A DNA stretch of 64,000 nt from an uncultured Pseudomonas sp. (GCF_943846705.1 NZ_OX044366.1:1364001-1428000); one strand, 5' to 3'. Positions 48,826 through 59,451 are shown, counted from the stretch's first letter. The notes: generated by a model not told the origin, from the sequence alone. Translations and numbers: made by a program.

Positions 48826-48917
48826 AAATGGCCCCAAAAATCACGTGCGTGTATGATACCCGAGCTCGTCTCTAATAAGTAACTTCCTAGTAAAACCGTG
48901 CCGTTCGGGACTTTTTC

Positions 48918-49559
48918 ATGCAAGCGTACCAGCGCGATTTCATCCGTTTTGCCATCGAGCGTGGGGTTCTACGTTTTGGTCAGTTCACCCTGAAATCCGG
49001 GCGTATCAGTCCTTATTTCTTCAATGCCGGCTTGTTTGACAGCGGTTTGGCGCTGGCGCAGCTGGGGCGCTTCTATGCCGCCGCAGTGGTCGACAGCGGC
49101 ATCGACTTCGATGTGTTGTTCGGCCCAGCCTATAAAGGTATTCCATTGGCGGCCACTACGGCAGTGGCGCTGGCTGAGCATCATCAGCGCGATATGCCCT
49201 GGTGTTTTAACCGCAAGGAGGCCAAGGATCACGGCGAAGGCGGCACCTTGGTCGGCGCGCCACTGGCTGGCCGCGTACTCATCATCGACGACGTGATCAC
49301 TGCAGGTACCGCGATACGTGAGGTGATGCAGATCATCCAGGCGCAGAGCGCGCAGGCCGCTGGCGTGCTGATTGCTTTGAATCGTCAGGAGCGCGGTAAA
49401 GGTGAGCTTTCGGCGATTCAGGAAGTTGAGCGTGACTACGCGATGCCGGTAGTGAGTATTGTGTCACTCGAACAGGTACTGGAATATCTGGCAGAGGATG
49501 CTGAACTCAAGCAGTATCTTCCGGCTGTACAAGCCTATCGTGCCGAGTACGGCATCTAA
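48918..49559 (+). CDS. pyrE: Orotate phosphoribosyltransferase
   Basis: 213 aa. PRPP-binding motif [18 protein letters not shown]-terminal [16 protein letters not shown], and [17 protein letters not shown]. It converts orotate to OMP in pyrimidine synthesis. The gap to crc is 92 bp. The following DUF4124 gene is 21 bp downstream and probably co-transcribed. Confidence 0.98.
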   Translation: MQAYQRDFIRFAIERGVLRFGQFTLKSGRISPYFFNAGLFDSGLALAQLGRFYAAAVVDSGIDFDVLFGPAYKGIPLAATTAVALAEHHQRDMPWCFNRKEAKDHGEGGTLVGAPLAGRVLIIDDVITAGTAIREVMQIIQAQSAQAAGVLIALNRQERGKGELSAIQEVERDYAMPVVSIVSLEQVLEYLAEDAELKQYLPAVQAYRAEYGI

Positions 49560-49580
49560 CCTGCTGATAAGGTGCTGCGT

Positions 49581-50171
49581 GTGCATAAGTCTGCCCTGAC
49601 CCGCTGTTCGCTGTTGCTTGGCCTACTGTTGCCGGTTGTGGCAGGTGCAACCGAGTTGTACCGCTATGTCGATGATCGGGGAACCACCGTATTAAGCCGC
49701 CAGGGCGTGCCGCCTGAGCACATCGGCAAGGGTTATGAGGTGCTGAACGATCAGGGCCGGGTGATTAAAGTAATCCCGCCGGCCCCTACCGCTGAAGAAA
49801 TGAAGCACATCCTGGCGGAGAAGGCGCGCGCCAGCTCTGATGCGCAATTGTTGCGCTTTTACAGCACCCCGGAAGACGTGGAGCGCGCGCGCCAGCGCAA
49901 GCTGGCCGAGCTGGATGGCCTGATTGGTGTGGCGCGCGGCAATTTGCAGTCGGTGCGCACTCAGCAGGCCAACCTGCAAAGCCAGGCAGCCAACCATGAG
50001 CGCGCAGGGCGTGCAGTGCCAGCACATTTACTGGCGCAAATCGACAGTCAAAAAATCGAGCAGGAACGCCTCAAAAGCGACATCTTGCGCTATCAGGCTG
50101 CGCGCAAGGCGGCGGACAGCAGCTTTAATGCCGACCGTGATCGGCTCAAGGTTCTGCTGGGGCGCCATTGA
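49581..50171 (+). CDS. Secreted DUF4124 protein with coiled coil
   Basis: 196 aa. A signal peptide (LTRCSLLLGLLLPVVAGA) is followed by DUF4124 (TELYRYVDDRGTTVLS) and a long helical, Gln/Lys/Arg-rich segment at about 85-190 that looks like a coiled coil. Function unknown. GTG 49581 has AAGGTG six bases upstream; the GTG at 49572 lacks a ribosome site. Its last 26 bp overlap the end of the opposite thioesterase gene. Confidence 0.78.
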   Translation: MHKSALTRCSLLLGLLLPVVAGATELYRYVDDRGTTVLSRQGVPPEHIGKGYEVLNDQGRVIKVIPPAPTAEEMKHILAEKARASSDAQLLRFYSTPEDVERARQRKLAELDGLIGVARGNLQSVRTQQANLQSQAANHERAGRAVPAHLLAQIDSQKIEQERLKSDILRYQAARKAADSSFNADRDRLKVLLGRH

Positions 50172-50622
50172 TCGCTGATAGTTGCGGCGCGTAGCGCTCG
50201 AAGGCCAGCAGCCTTTCTCTCAGCCATGCCGGTAGCGGGCTGCTACTACGGGTTGCGCTATCTGCGTGGACGTAAATCACTTCACCGCTGGTCAGCACCT
50301 GCTCCCCACGCCAGATGCCCATGGCAAAACTCAAGCTCGATCGACCCAGGCGAGAGACGCGAATGCCGATCTGCAGCTCATCGTCGAAGCGTGCGGGGGC
50401 TAGGTACTCCAGTACGGTCTTGATCGCGAAGAAGTCATTGCCGTCACGGCCCAGGTCATCTGGGTAGCGCATGCCCAGCGCGCGAAAATATTCGGTGATG
50501 GCGACATCGGCATAGGTCAGGTAGTGACCGTTGAACACGATGCTTTGCGGGTCGACCTCTGCCCAGCGCACACGCAGCGTGTGGAAAAAGCTGAAGGCTT
50601 CTCGGGAAGGTATGGGTGGCAT
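50146..50622 (-). CDS. 4HBT/YbgC-type acyl-CoA thioesterase
   Basis: 158 aa, single hotdog fold. VRWAEVDPQSIVFNGHYLTY carries the catalytic Asp of the 4-hydroxybenzoyl-CoA thioesterase family; EYLAPARFDDELQI and FAMGIWRGEQVLTSGEVIYV follow the usual strand order. It hydrolyses an acyl-CoA; the chain type cannot be read. It ends inside the 3' end of the opposite DUF4124 gene. It lies 131 bp beyond argB on the same strand, behind a hairpin. Confidence 0.88.
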   Translation of the reverse strand: MPPIPSREAFSFFHTLRVRWAEVDPQSIVFNGHYLTYADVAITEYFRALGMRYPDDLGRDGNDFFAIKTVLEYLAPARFDDELQIGIRVSRLGRSSLSFAMGIWRGEQVLTSGEVIYVHADSATRSSSPLPAWLRERLLAFERYAPQLSAINGAPAEP

Positions 50623-50668
50623 GTGGTAGACCTCGGCTGGCAGTGCTTAGTCGCTGAGCTTCGGTGTT

Positions 50669-50703
50669 GATAGCGCTTGCTGCAAGGGATGCAGCAAGCT
50701 ATC
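50669..50703 (-). terminator. Hairpin after argB
   Basis: CTTGCTGCA / TGCAGCAAG pair perfectly around a 5-base loop and the stem continues with GATAG / CTATC past a 2-base bulge. It lies 51 bp after the argB stop. No T-run follows on the minus strand, so it may end the operon weakly or protect the mRNA. Confidence 0.5.
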
Positions 50704-50753
50704 AGGCGGGTGAATCAGCCACGATCAGTGAGCATGGCTGGCTCTGCTAGGCC

Positions 50754-51689
<936 letters not shown>

Positions 51690-54293
51690 TCAGAACGGCA
51701 AGTCGAGGTCAGGCGCGGCGCTGTATAGCTGCGCACGGAAGACTTCCTTGATGCGTTCGAGTTCCTCTTCGGTTTCCGCCTCAAAGCGCAATACCAGCAC
51801 TGGCGTGGTATTGGAGGCGCGCACCAGGCCCCAGCCTTTGGGGTAGTCGACGCGCACGCCATCGAGGTTGGTGATATTGCCTTCGCCCCATACACCATCG
51901 CGCTGCAGCTGTTCGATGATGCTGAACTTGCTCTGCTCGGTGACCTGGATGTTGATTTCCGGGGTCGAGATGTCGTTGGGGAAGGCGCTGAACACATGCT
52001 CGGCGTCGCGGCGATCCTGGCTGAGGATTTCCAGCAGGCGGGCGGCGGCATAGATGCCGTCGTCAAAGCCGAACCAGCGCTCCTTGAAGAAAATATGCCC
52101 ACTCATTTCGCCGGCCAGCAACGCGCCGGTTTCTTTCATTTTCTTCTTGATCAGCGAGTGACCGGTTTTCCACATCACCGGGCGGCCGCCGTAGCCGCTG
52201 ATCAGCGGGGTCAGGCGGCGCGTGCATTTGACGTCGAAGATAATATCGGCACCCGGGTTGCGCGACACCACGTCCTTGGCGAACAGCATCAACAGGCGAT
52301 CTGGGTAGACGATGGTGCCGGTATTGGTCACCACGCCGACGCGATCACCGTCGCCGTCGAAGGCCAGGCCGATATCGGCGTTTTCGCTTTTCACTTTGGC
52401 GATCAGGTCGACCAGGTTCTCCGGTTTGCCGGGATCTGGATGGTGATTGGGGAAATTGCCATCGACTTCACAGTACAGCGGGATCACCGAGCAGCCCAGG
52501 GCTTCGATCAGCTGCGGAGCGATCACCCCGGCTACGCCGTTGCCGCAGTCGACCACCACGCGCATGGGTTTGGCCATGGCGATGTCATCGCGAATCTGGT
52601 TGAAGTAGTTCGCCAGCACATCGATTTGTTCAACTGTGCCGACGCCGCTGATCAGGTCGTTGTTATCGATACGCGCTTTCAGCGCCTGAATCTGCTCATT
52701 GGCCAGGGTGTCGCCGGCGATGACAATTTTGAAACCGTTGTAGTCGCTCGGATTATGGCTACCGGTGAGCATCACTGCGGATTTGCCGGTGAGGATATGT
52801 CCGGCGTAATACACCACGGGCGTCGGCACCATGCCGACATCGCTGACGGTACAGCCGCAATCAAGCAGGCCCTGGATCAGCTGCTGCGCCAGCTCTGGGC
52901 CGGACAGGCGCCCGTCGCGCCCGACGGCTATGTTCGGTTCGCCCTGAGCGATGCTCTGTGAGCCGATGGCGCGGCCAATCCAGTAGGCGGTTTCGGCATT
53001 CAGGGTGCGGCCGACGATGCCGCGAATATCGTAGGCGCGGAAGATATCCGCCGGTAGCGTAGGGGCTTTTGTCTGTATGGGCATAGGTGTTGGCTCATCG
53101 AGGCCGAACAGGTCCTGGTCTTCGTCGAGAATATCGATATCGAGAATGTCAGTGTCCTGAAACCGGGGGTCGAGCATGGCGCTTGCCGGCGCTTGCCGGG
53201 GGGCGTTGCGTTCCGGGTTGGCGGCAGCGGTATTGGACGCCGGTGGCGTAGTCTGCTCGCTGGCGCGGCGTGGCATGCGTGCCAGGCTCTGCGCAAGTAT
53301 ATCTAAGGCGGGCAGGCTCAGGCTGAAGGCTTTGACGGTCTTGCCCGCAGCCAGCGTTTTAAGCATCTGGCTCAGTTGTTCTACGTCGTTACGCAGGCGG
53401 CGTTGCAGGCTGCTCTGCTGCAGATAAAGCCCGACAATCGCGCCGGCCAGGGCCAGCAGTCCGGCGATGGCCAGCAGCACTGGCGAAAATACCGGGCTGG
53501 TCAACGAGGGGCCAGGGGTGAAGCTGATCGTCCAGTTGGGGTTGCCGGTGCTGAATGTCTGCGCGGTACCTTGAGCCTGGCCGCGTTGCGCTAATACTTG
53601 GGCGGCGGTGTTGTTGAACTGCTGAATCAGTTGGATTTGGCCAATTTCTGCCGGCATCAGCGGCAGGCTGGCGAGCAAGCGCTCTAGGTCTACGGCCAGG
53701 AGCAGGGTGCCATGCAGCGGCTCACCGTCGCTCAGGCGCAACGGCGCAGCGCTGTAAACCAGCCAGCGCTGGCCCACTTTGTAGGCTTCAGGTGGCGGGG
53801 TTTGGCCGTTTTCGACGCGGCGCAGCATGTCCAAAGCGGCAAAATTCATCGGTGCGCTGCGGCCCATGTCCTGCACAGCCTGGTTGCGCGCGTTGAGGTG
53901 AGCGTCGACCACGCCGTGCCAGTACGTGAGGTTGCGCTCGGCGGCGCGCACCTGGTCGATATCCTGGCTTTGCAGGGCTTGCAGCAGTTGTGGGTTGCGT
54001 GCGGCGGCCTGAGTGTCGGCACTCAGTTGCAGCAGGGCTTTCTGCAGCACGGTCGCCTGGCCGCCGCCCCAGGCCTGGCTGAGCTGCTGCAGTTGCTGTT
54101 GATAGGCGCTGTTGAGCGGGCCGAACCACAACAGTGCGCCGGCCAGGATGATGCCGATAAAAGCCGCCAGCATGCCCGGCAGCAAGGCGTTTAAGCGCTT
54201 TTCAGCGGCTTTCCGTTTGTCGGGCGCGCTGATTAATTGGGCGCTAGGGCTAAGCGCGCCTGCATCCTTGGCCGTGCGCGTGAAGAGTTTCAT
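51690..54293 (-). CDS. algC: AlgC phosphomannomutase/phosphoglucomutase, long membrane-anchored form
   Basis: 867 aa. The C-terminal 464 residues (from M404, an internal ATG at 53084) are the classical enzyme: IFRAYDIRGIVG, the phosphoserine loop TGSHNPSDYNG with S512, metal site DGDGDRVG, and the sugar-binding GEMSGH. It interconverts mannose-1/6-P and glucose-1/6-P for alginate, LPS and rhamnolipid precursors. Residues 1-403 add two transmembrane helices (38-58 and 269-291) around a helical periplasmic region of about 210 residues, then an Ala/Pro-rich and acidic linker (DTDILDIDILDEDQD). The N-terminal part resembles a sensor domain; its role is not known. The internal start could give a soluble enzyme. 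Confidence 0.95.
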   Translation of the reverse strand: MKLFTRTAKDAGALSPSAQLISAPDKRKAAEKRLNALLPGMLAAFIGIILAGALLWFGPLNSAYQQQLQQLSQAWGGGQATVLQKALLQLSADTQAAARNPQLLQALQSQDIDQVRAAERNLTYWHGVVDAHLNARNQAVQDMGRSAPMNFAALDMLRRVENGQTPPPEAYKVGQRWLVYSAAPLRLSDGEPLHGTLLLAVDLERLLASLPLMPAEIGQIQLIQQFNNTAAQVLAQRGQAQGTAQTFSTGNPNWTISFTPGPSLTSPVFSPVLLAIAGLLALAGAIVGLYLQQSSLQRRLRNDVEQLSQMLKTLAAGKTVKAFSLSLPALDILAQSLARMPRRASEQTTPPASNTAAANPERNAPRQAPASAMLDPRFQDTDILDIDILDEDQDLFGLDEPTPMPIQTKAPTLPADIFRAYDIRGIVGRTLNAETAYWIGRAIGSQSIAQGEPNIAVGRDGRLSGPELAQQLIQGLLDCGCTVSDVGMVPTPVVYYAGHILTGKSAVMLTGSHNPSDYNGFKIVIAGDTLANEQIQALKARIDNNDLISGVGTVEQIDVLANYFNQIRDDIAMAKPMRVVVDCGNGVAGVIAPQLIEALGCSVIPLYCEVDGNFPNHHPDPGKPENLVDLIAKVKSENADIGLAFDGDGDRVGVVTNTGTIVYPDRLLMLFAKDVVSRNPGADIIFDVKCTRRLTPLISGYGGRPVMWKTGHSLIKKKMKETGALLAGEMSGHIFFKERWFGFDDGIYAAARLLEILSQDRRDAEHVFSAFPNDISTPEINIQVTEQSKFSIIEQLQRDGVWGEGNITNLDGVRVDYPKGWGLVRASNTTPVLVLRFEAETEEELERIKEVFRAQLYSAAPDLDLPF

Positions 54294-54337
54294 GCCGCGT
54301 CTCCTCGGTCATTCATCCTGGAATTAGCTTGGGGCAA

Positions 54338-54793
54338 TCATTGGCTACCGGAGTGGCCGAAGCCGCCGGCGCCGCGTTGGCTCTCATCGAACTGCTCGAC
54401 CAGCTCGAAGTGCGCCTGCACCACCGGAACCAGAATCAGTTGAGCGATACGTTCACCAATGGTGATAGTGAAGGCGCTCTGGCCACGGTTCCAGCAGGAC
54501 ACCATCAACTCGCCCTGGTAGTCCGAGTCGATCAGGCCGACCAGGTTGCCAAGCACAATGCCATGTTTATGGCCAAGGCCCGAGCGCGGCAGGATCATCG
54601 CGGCCAGGCCAGGGTCGCCAATATAGATCGACAGGCCGGTGGGAATCAGCACGGTTTGCCCAGGTTCGAGTACCAGCTCCTGCTTGAGCATGGCGCGCAG
54701 GTCGAGGCCCGCAGAGCCAGGCGTGGCGTAGTGCGGCAGGGGGAATTCGTTGCCCAGGCGGGGGTCGAGAATTTTGGCTTGTAAGGCGTGCAT
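54338..54793 (-). CDS. dut: dUTPase
   Basis: 151 aa. All five trimeric dUTPase motifs are visible: [44 protein letters not shown] and the C-terminal [10 protein letters not shown]. It hydrolyses dUTP to dUMP, preventing uracil incorporation. It lies between coaBC (29 bp upstream) and algC (44 bp downstream). Confidence 0.98.
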   Translation of the reverse strand: MHALQAKILDPRLGNEFPLPHYATPGSAGLDLRAMLKQELVLEPGQTVLIPTGLSIYIGDPGLAAMILPRSGLGHKHGIVLGNLVGLIDSDYQGELMVSCWNRGQSAFTITIGERIAQLILVPVVQAHFELVEQFDESQRGAGGFGHSGSQ

Positions 54794-54822
54794 ATCAGGC
54801 TCTGTGGTCGGTGAGTGGGGCG

Positions 54823-56031
54823 TCAGCTGCGGGCCAGGCGTTCGGCGATAAAGCTCACCAGTTGGCGGGCGATCTTGCTTTTGCTGGTCTGGGCGAAACT
54901 GCTCTGTTGTAACTCACGGTCGATGATGGTGATGGCGTTTTCTTCGCTATTGAAGCCGATGTTCGGGTTGGCCACGTCGTTGGCGACGATCAGGTCGAGG
55001 TTCTTGTCCTTGAGTTTGCGCGAGGCGTACTCCAGCAGGTTCTCGGTTTCGGCGGCGAAGCCAACGCTGAACGGGCGATCAGCGCGCGTGGCCAGAGTGG
55101 CGAGAATATCCGGGTTACGCACCATTTGCAGGAGTAACCCGTCGCCACTGCTGGGGTCTTTCTTCAATTTGTGCTGGGCGACCACTTCCGGGCGGTAATC
55201 GGCCACTGCCGCAGCGGCAATGAGCAGGTCGCAGGGCATCGCGGCTTCGCAGGCGGCGAGCATGTCGCGGGCGCTGGTGACGTTGATGCGGGTGACGCGC
55301 TCAGGCGTGGGCAGGTGCACCGGGCCGCTGATCAGGGTGACTTTAGCCCCGGCTTCGGCCGCTGCTTCGGCGAGGGCGAAACCCATTTTGCCGGAGCTGT
55401 GGTTGGTGATATAGCGCACGGGGTCGATGTTTTCCTGGGTCGGCCCGGCGGTAATCAACACATGCTTGCCGGTCAGCGCTTGATTCTGGAAGCAGTCGGC
55501 GGCGCATTGCACCAGCTGCTCGGCCTCCAGCATGCGACCCAGGCCGACATCGCCACAGGCTTGGCTGCCAGCGGCGGGGCCAAACAGGTGCAGGCCGCGG
55601 GCGCTCAGCAGCGCCGCATTGGCTTGGGTCGCCGGGTCGCGCCACATGCCCTGGTTCATCGCCGGAGCCAGGGCCACCGGCGCATCGGTGGCCAGCACCA
55701 GAGTGGTCAGCAGGTCATCGGCCACGCCCTGGGCCAGGCGTGCCATCAGGTCGGCGGTGGCTGGTGCGATCAAGACCAGATCGGCCCAGCGTGCGAGCTC
55801 GATATGGCCCATGGCCGCTTCTGCTTCAGGGTCGAGCAGGTCGAGGTGCACCGGATGCCCGGACAAGGCTTGCAGGGTCAGCGGGGTGATGAATTCCCGA
55901 CCACCTTTGGTCATGACCACCCGTACATCGGCGTCCTGGTCCTTGAGTCGGCGAATCAGCTCAGCACTTTTATACGCGGCAATACCGCCGCCCACGCCAA
56001 CAATGATGCGTTTCCGATACAGCCGCTGCAT
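54823..56031 (-). CDS. coaBC: CoaBC phosphopantothenoylcysteine synthetase/decarboxylase
   Basis: 402 aa bifunctional enzyme. The N-terminal flavin decarboxylase CoaC (1-190) carries [17 protein letters not shown], the PxMNxxMW motif PAMNQGMW, and an active-site Cys segment [13 protein letters not shown]. The C-terminal CoaB synthetase (190-402) carries [20 protein letters not shown] and the later KKDPS and [10 protein letters not shown]. It makes 4'-phosphopantetheine for coenzyme A. First gene of the coaBC-dut-algC-argB cluster; radC is divergent. Confidence 0.97.
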   Translation of the reverse strand: MQRLYRKRIIVGVGGGIAAYKSAELIRRLKDQDADVRVVMTKGGREFITPLTLQALSGHPVHLDLLDPEAEAAMGHIELARWADLVLIAPATADLMARLAQGVADDLLTTLVLATDAPVALAPAMNQGMWRDPATQANAALLSARGLHLFGPAAGSQACGDVGLGRMLEAEQLVQCAADCFQNQALTGKHVLITAGPTQENIDPVRYITNHSSGKMGFALAEAAAEAGAKVTLISGPVHLPTPERVTRINVTSARDMLAACEAAMPCDLLIAAAAVADYRPEVVAQHKLKKDPSSGDGLLLQMVRNPDILATLATRADRPFSVGFAAETENLLEYASRKLKDKNLDLIVANDVANPNIGFNSEENAITIIDRELQQSSFAQTSKSKIARQLVSFIAERLARS

Positions 56032-56234
56032 AGGCCTGCCTTATATGAAAATGGCTTTTGTCAAAGAGGGTTAGAACGCCGCGCCGACACCTCCCCAGGC
56101 CAGGCGCTGCGCAAAAGTTGGGCTACGATAGCACAGAGCCTGCAGTCGAGTAGTGCTGCCAAACGCTTGCCAGGCTTGGCTTTGCGGCACGTAGGTGAGG
56201 CAGTTTGCCGCGTCTGATAACACAAGGAGGTGTG

Positions 56235-56909
56235 ATGAGTATTCGTGACTGGCCTGCGGCCGAGCGCCCGCGGGAGAAGCTCTTGGCCCAGGGCGCTAGC
56301 ACCCTGACTGATGCGGAATTGCTGGCGATTTTCTTGCGTACGGGGGTGGCCGGGCAAAGCGCGGTGGACCTGGCGCGCCATCTGCTCGGCGACTTTGGCA
56401 GCTTGCGCGCGCTGTTGCAGGCGGATTTACCTTCGTTCAGCCAGCGCCTGGGTCTGGGGCCGGCCAAATTTGCCCAGTTACAGGCCGTGCTGGAGATGGC
56501 CCGGCGTCATCTTGCCGAGCAATTGCGCCGCGATTCGGCGCTGGAGAGTCCGCAGGCGGTGCGCGATTACCTCAAGGCGTTATTACGCCATGAGCCCCAT
56601 GAGGTATTCGGCTGCCTGTTTCTTGATGCCAAGCACCGTGTGCTGGCGTTCGAGGCGCTGTTTCATGGCTCCATCGACAGTGCCAGCGTTTATCCCCGCC
56701 AGGTGGTTAAACGTGCGCTTGCACATAATGCTGCGGCGTTGATTCTGACCCATAACCACCCGTCCGGGGTTGCCGAACCCAGTCAGGCGGATCGCGTACT
56801 GACGCGCCGCCTGAAAGAGGCGCTGGAGTTGGTGGATGTGCGCGTACTCGACCACTTTATCGTCGGCGACGGCGAGCCGCTGTCGATGGCCGAGTACGGT
56901 TGGCTCTAG
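56235..56909 (+). CDS. radC: RadC family JAB/JAMM protein
   Basis: 224 aa. UPF0758: N-terminal helix-hairpin-helix part ([20 protein letters not shown]) and a C-terminal JAMM metallo-domain with [14 protein letters not shown], plus the upstream Glu in the FLDAKHR region. The original link to DNA repair is not supported; function is unsettled. ATG 56235 has an excellent ribosome site (AAGGAGGTG). The next gene is convergent, with only 3 bp between stop codons. Confidence 0.94.
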   Translation: MSIRDWPAAERPREKLLAQGASTLTDAELLAIFLRTGVAGQSAVDLARHLLGDFGSLRALLQADLPSFSQRLGLGPAKFAQLQAVLEMARRHLAEQLRRDSALESPQAVRDYLKALLRHEPHEVFGCLFLDAKHRVLAFEALFHGSIDSASVYPRQVVKRALAHNAAALILTHNHPSGVAEPSQADRVLTRRLKEALELVDVRVLDHFIVGDGEPLSMAEYGWL

Positions 56910-56912
56910 GTT

Positions 56913-58502
56913 TCAGGGTGCTAGGCGAACCTTGGCGAAGTCTTGCCGGCCGAACGGATTAACCTGATAGCCCTGGACTTGCTTGCGCGTCAGCGCGAAG
57001 GCGGTCGGGTGAGCCAGTGGTAGCCACAGCGCTTGCTGTTGGATGATCTGTTGCGCTTGCTTGTACAGCTGGCTGCGCTGGTCCTGATCGCTGGTGCGTT
57101 TGCCATCGGCGATCAGCTGGTCCAGTTGCGGGTCGCAGTAGCGCGCGAAGTTCAGCCCGGATTCAACCGAGGCGCAGGAAAACTGCGGTGTGAGGAAGTT
57201 GTCGGGATCGCCGTTATCACCGGCCCAGCCCATGAATAGCAGGTCGTGTTCACCGGCTTTGGCGCGGCGAATCAGCTCGCCCCATTCGATCACGCGAATC
57301 TCGGCCTTGATGCCGATCTTGTCCAGGTCGGCTTGCAGCAACTGTGCGCCGAGGTTTGGGTTGGGGTTGAGCACGCTGCCGCTGGGGCGAGTCCAGATGG
57401 TGGTGCTGAAGCCGTCAGCCAGCCCGGCTGCTTTCAGCAACTGGCGGGCTTGTTCTGGGTCATAGGCATACCCGGGCAGTTCGCTGGCGTAGCTCCAGGT
57501 GTTTGGCGGGTAGGGGCCATTAGCTGCTTCGGCGCTGTTCTCAAACACGGCTTGCAGGTAGCTGGTTTTGTCGAAGGCCAGGTTGATGGCCTGGCGTACC
57601 GCGGCCTGGTCCAGTGGCGGATGCTGGCTGTTGATGCCGACGAAGGCGGTCATAAAGGCCGCGGTATGCACGCTCTGTAGGTTGTTATCGCCAGCAATAG
57701 TCGTCACATCCTGGGGTTTTGGCGACAGCGCGATATGGCACTCGCCACGCCGCAGTTTTTGCAGGCGTACGTTAGCGTCTGGGGTGATGGCGAAGATCAG
57801 ATTGTCCACGTCGGGCTTGTCAGCGAAGTAGTCCGGGTTGGCGCTGTAGCGCACGCTGGCGTCTTTCTGAAAGCGTTTGAAGACAAACGGGCCGCTGCCA
57901 ATTGGCTGGCTGTTGAGCTTTTCCGGAGTGCCGGCAGCCAATAGTTGCGCGGCGTACTCGGCGGAGTAGATCGACGCGAAACCCATGCTCAAGGTGGCCA
58001 GGAAGGTCGCATCCGGGTTGTTAAGGGTGAAGCGCAAGCTGTGTTCGCCGGTTTTATCGAGGCGTTTGATCAGGCTGGGCAGCTGCATCGATTGTGCGTG
58101 CGGATAGCCACTGGCCGCGACCTTGTGCCAGGGGTGGGCCGGCTCGAGCATGCGCTGAAAGCTGAACAGCACGTCATCCGCGTTCAGGGTGCGGCTGGGG
58201 GTGAAGTAGGCAGTGCGGTGAAAGCTCACATCAGGGCGCAGGGTGAAGCTATAGGTCAGGCCGTCCGCGCTAACGTCCCAGGCTTGCGCCAGGCTTGGCT
58301 GCAGAGTGCCGCTGGTTGCGTCGAAATCCACTAGGCGGTTCATCAATACGTCAGCTGACGCGTTGGTGGTGGTCAGGGAGTTGTACTGCACCACGTCGAA
58401 ACCATCCGGGCTGGCTTCGGTACAGACGCTGAGGGTGCTGGCTTGGGCCAGTGCAGGCGCCAATAGGGGGGCGAGCAGCAGCGGTAGGAAGGCGAGGCGC
58501 AT
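56913..58502 (-). CDS. Peptide ABC transporter substrate-binding protein (DppA-like)
   Basis: 529 aa, SBP_bac_5 family. A signal peptide at about 1-21 (LLLAPLLAPALAQA) is followed by TLSVCTEASPDGFDV and LTYSFTLRPDVSFH typical of DppA. The conserved QPIGSGPFVFKRFQKD and DLLFMGWAGDNGDPDNF fit dipeptide binders. Two Cys pairs are possible (CTEAS/CHIAL and CASVESGLNFARYC). No permease or ATPase genes adjoin, so it is an orphan receptor here. It may serve a transporter elsewhere; Pseudomonas genomes have several such paralogues. Confidence 0.9.
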   Translation of the reverse strand: MRLAFLPLLLAPLLAPALAQASTLSVCTEASPDGFDVVQYNSLTTTNASADVLMNRLVDFDATSGTLQPSLAQAWDVSADGLTYSFTLRPDVSFHRTAYFTPSRTLNADDVLFSFQRMLEPAHPWHKVAASGYPHAQSMQLPSLIKRLDKTGEHSLRFTLNNPDATFLATLSMGFASIYSAEYAAQLLAAGTPEKLNSQPIGSGPFVFKRFQKDASVRYSANPDYFADKPDVDNLIFAITPDANVRLQKLRRGECHIALSPKPQDVTTIAGDNNLQSVHTAAFMTAFVGINSQHPPLDQAAVRQAINLAFDKTSYLQAVFENSAEAANGPYPPNTWSYASELPGYAYDPEQARQLLKAAGLADGFSTTIWTRPSGSVLNPNPNLGAQLLQADLDKIGIKAEIRVIEWGELIRRAKAGEHDLLFMGWAGDNGDPDNFLTPQFSCASVESGLNFARYCDPQLDQLIADGKRTSDQDQRSQLYKQAQQIIQQQALWLPLAHPTAFALTRKQVQGYQVNPFGRQDFAKVRLAP

Positions 58503-58842
58503 GGCAAACTCCTAGGGTGGCCGTAGGTGAACGCTTTACCCTAGGCCATTACTTGGCAGCAGGGCAATCAATCTTGGCGACGAGCGGTCGAGCTGCGTTA
58601 TCCCTACCAATAGCTGGCTTAGCGGCGGGAAATGGCGGCAGGGCTTGAGTAGGAAAAGTACGTTTATTCTTGTTGCGCTTTGGGCTTTCTGGTATAAAGC
58701 AGCGCTCTTTTGTAGGGGCCCGGTTCTTGCGCTTTCAGGTACGGCCGGTAAGACCCTCGAGATACGCGGCGCTGCGCGCCAAGATTGAATATTAGCGGCC
58801 AACCCATGCCGGGTTGGGCATGTGGTTTTAGAGGGCTGAGGC
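58503..58842 (+). other. 340-bp intergenic region upstream of rpmB
   Basis: No convincing gene is visible. The left part is the promoter side of the DppA-like gene (its ribosome site TAGGAG is just beyond 58502). The right part contains the rpmBG promoter near 58670-58698 and a leader of about 140 bases with GC-rich segments that could fold. No riboswitch class is recognised. Confidence 0.5.
58670..58698 (+). promoter_or_regulatory. Promoter of rpmB-rpmG
   Basis: TTGTTG (58670-58675), a 17-bp spacer and TATAAA (58693-58698) give a sigma-70 type promoter, followed by a GC-rich start region. Location ahead of ribosomal genes with a leader of roughly 140 bases supports it. Confidence 0.6.
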
Positions 58843-59079
58843 ATGTCGAGAGTCTGTCAAGTTACCGGTAAGGGTCCGGTAACTGGGAATAACATTTCCC
58901 ACGCAAACAACAAAACCCGTCGTCGTTTCCTGCCGAACCTGCAGCATCACCGCTTCTGGGTCGAGTCTGAGAACCGTTTCGTCCGTCTGCGCGTTTCTGC
59001 CAAAGGCATGCGTTGCATCGACAAGCGTGGTATTGACGTCGTTCTGTCCGAGCTGCGTGCTCGCGGCGAAAAGGTTTAA
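58843..59079 (+). CDS. rpmB: Ribosomal protein bL28
   Basis: 78 aa. [20 protein letters not shown] and the basic [17 protein letters not shown] are unmistakable L28. Large-subunit protein. rpmG follows after 10 bp in the conserved rpmBG operon. Codon use is strongly biased, as in highly expressed genes. Confidence 0.99.
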   Translation: MSRVCQVTGKGPVTGNNISHANNKTRRRFLPNLQHHRFWVESENRFVRLRVSAKGMRCIDKRGIDVVLSELRARGEKV

Positions 59080-59089
59080 GGGGAAAGTC

Positions 59090-59245
59090 ATGCGTGAATT
59101 GATCCGTTTGATCTCGAGTGCCGGTACTGGTCACTTCTACACTACCGACAAAAACAAGCGCACCACTCCGGACAAAATCGAAATTAAAAAATTCGATCCG
59201 GTTGTGCGTAAGCACGTGATCTACAAGGAAGGCAAGATCAAGTAA
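59090..59245 (+). CDS. rpmG: Ribosomal protein bL33
   Basis: 51 aa. [20 protein letters not shown] followed by [16 protein letters not shown] and [10 protein letters not shown] matches bL33. It has no Cys, so it is the zinc-free form. ATG 59090 has GGGGAAAG upstream; the longer frame from 59027 overlaps rpmB and is not real. An intrinsic terminator follows. Confidence 0.98.
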   Translation: MRELIRLISSAGTGHFYTTDKNKRTTPDKIEIKKFDPVVRKHVIYKEGKIK

Positions 59246-59264
59246 TTGATCTGGCTCCTTGCCG

Positions 59265-59292
59265 AAAAAACCCGCCTTATGGCGGGTTTTTT
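59265..59292 (+). terminator. Terminator after rpmG
   Basis: AAAAAACCCGCC, loop TTAT, GGCGGGTTTTTT: a 12-bp stem including the A/T arms, with a six-T tail, 19 bp after the rpmG stop. Confidence 0.95.
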
Positions 59293-59405
59293 CTTGCCTG
59301 TGATTTGGCCTGGAAAACCCCCAGGCATTTAGAGATTGCCTGGGGTGGTGTTTAACGTCGCCTAGCAACGGCCCTTGAGGGTGGCTGCCCTGAATCGCAG
59401 GCGAT

Positions 59406-59427
59406 AAAAAGCCCGCGCAAGGCGGGC
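59406..59427 (-). terminator. Terminator of the cupin gene
   Basis: On the minus strand GCCCGCC, TTGC, GCGGGC is followed by TTTTT, 24 bp after the cupin stop codon. A good intrinsic terminator in the correct orientation. Confidence 0.8.
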
Positions 59428-59451
59428 AAAAGGGTGGTGCATGGAGAGTGA

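Noticed and set aside
52000..54200. Plus-strand frames opposite algC
   Set aside because: Gln/His/Ala-rich shadows with no motifs; algC is complete on the minus strand.
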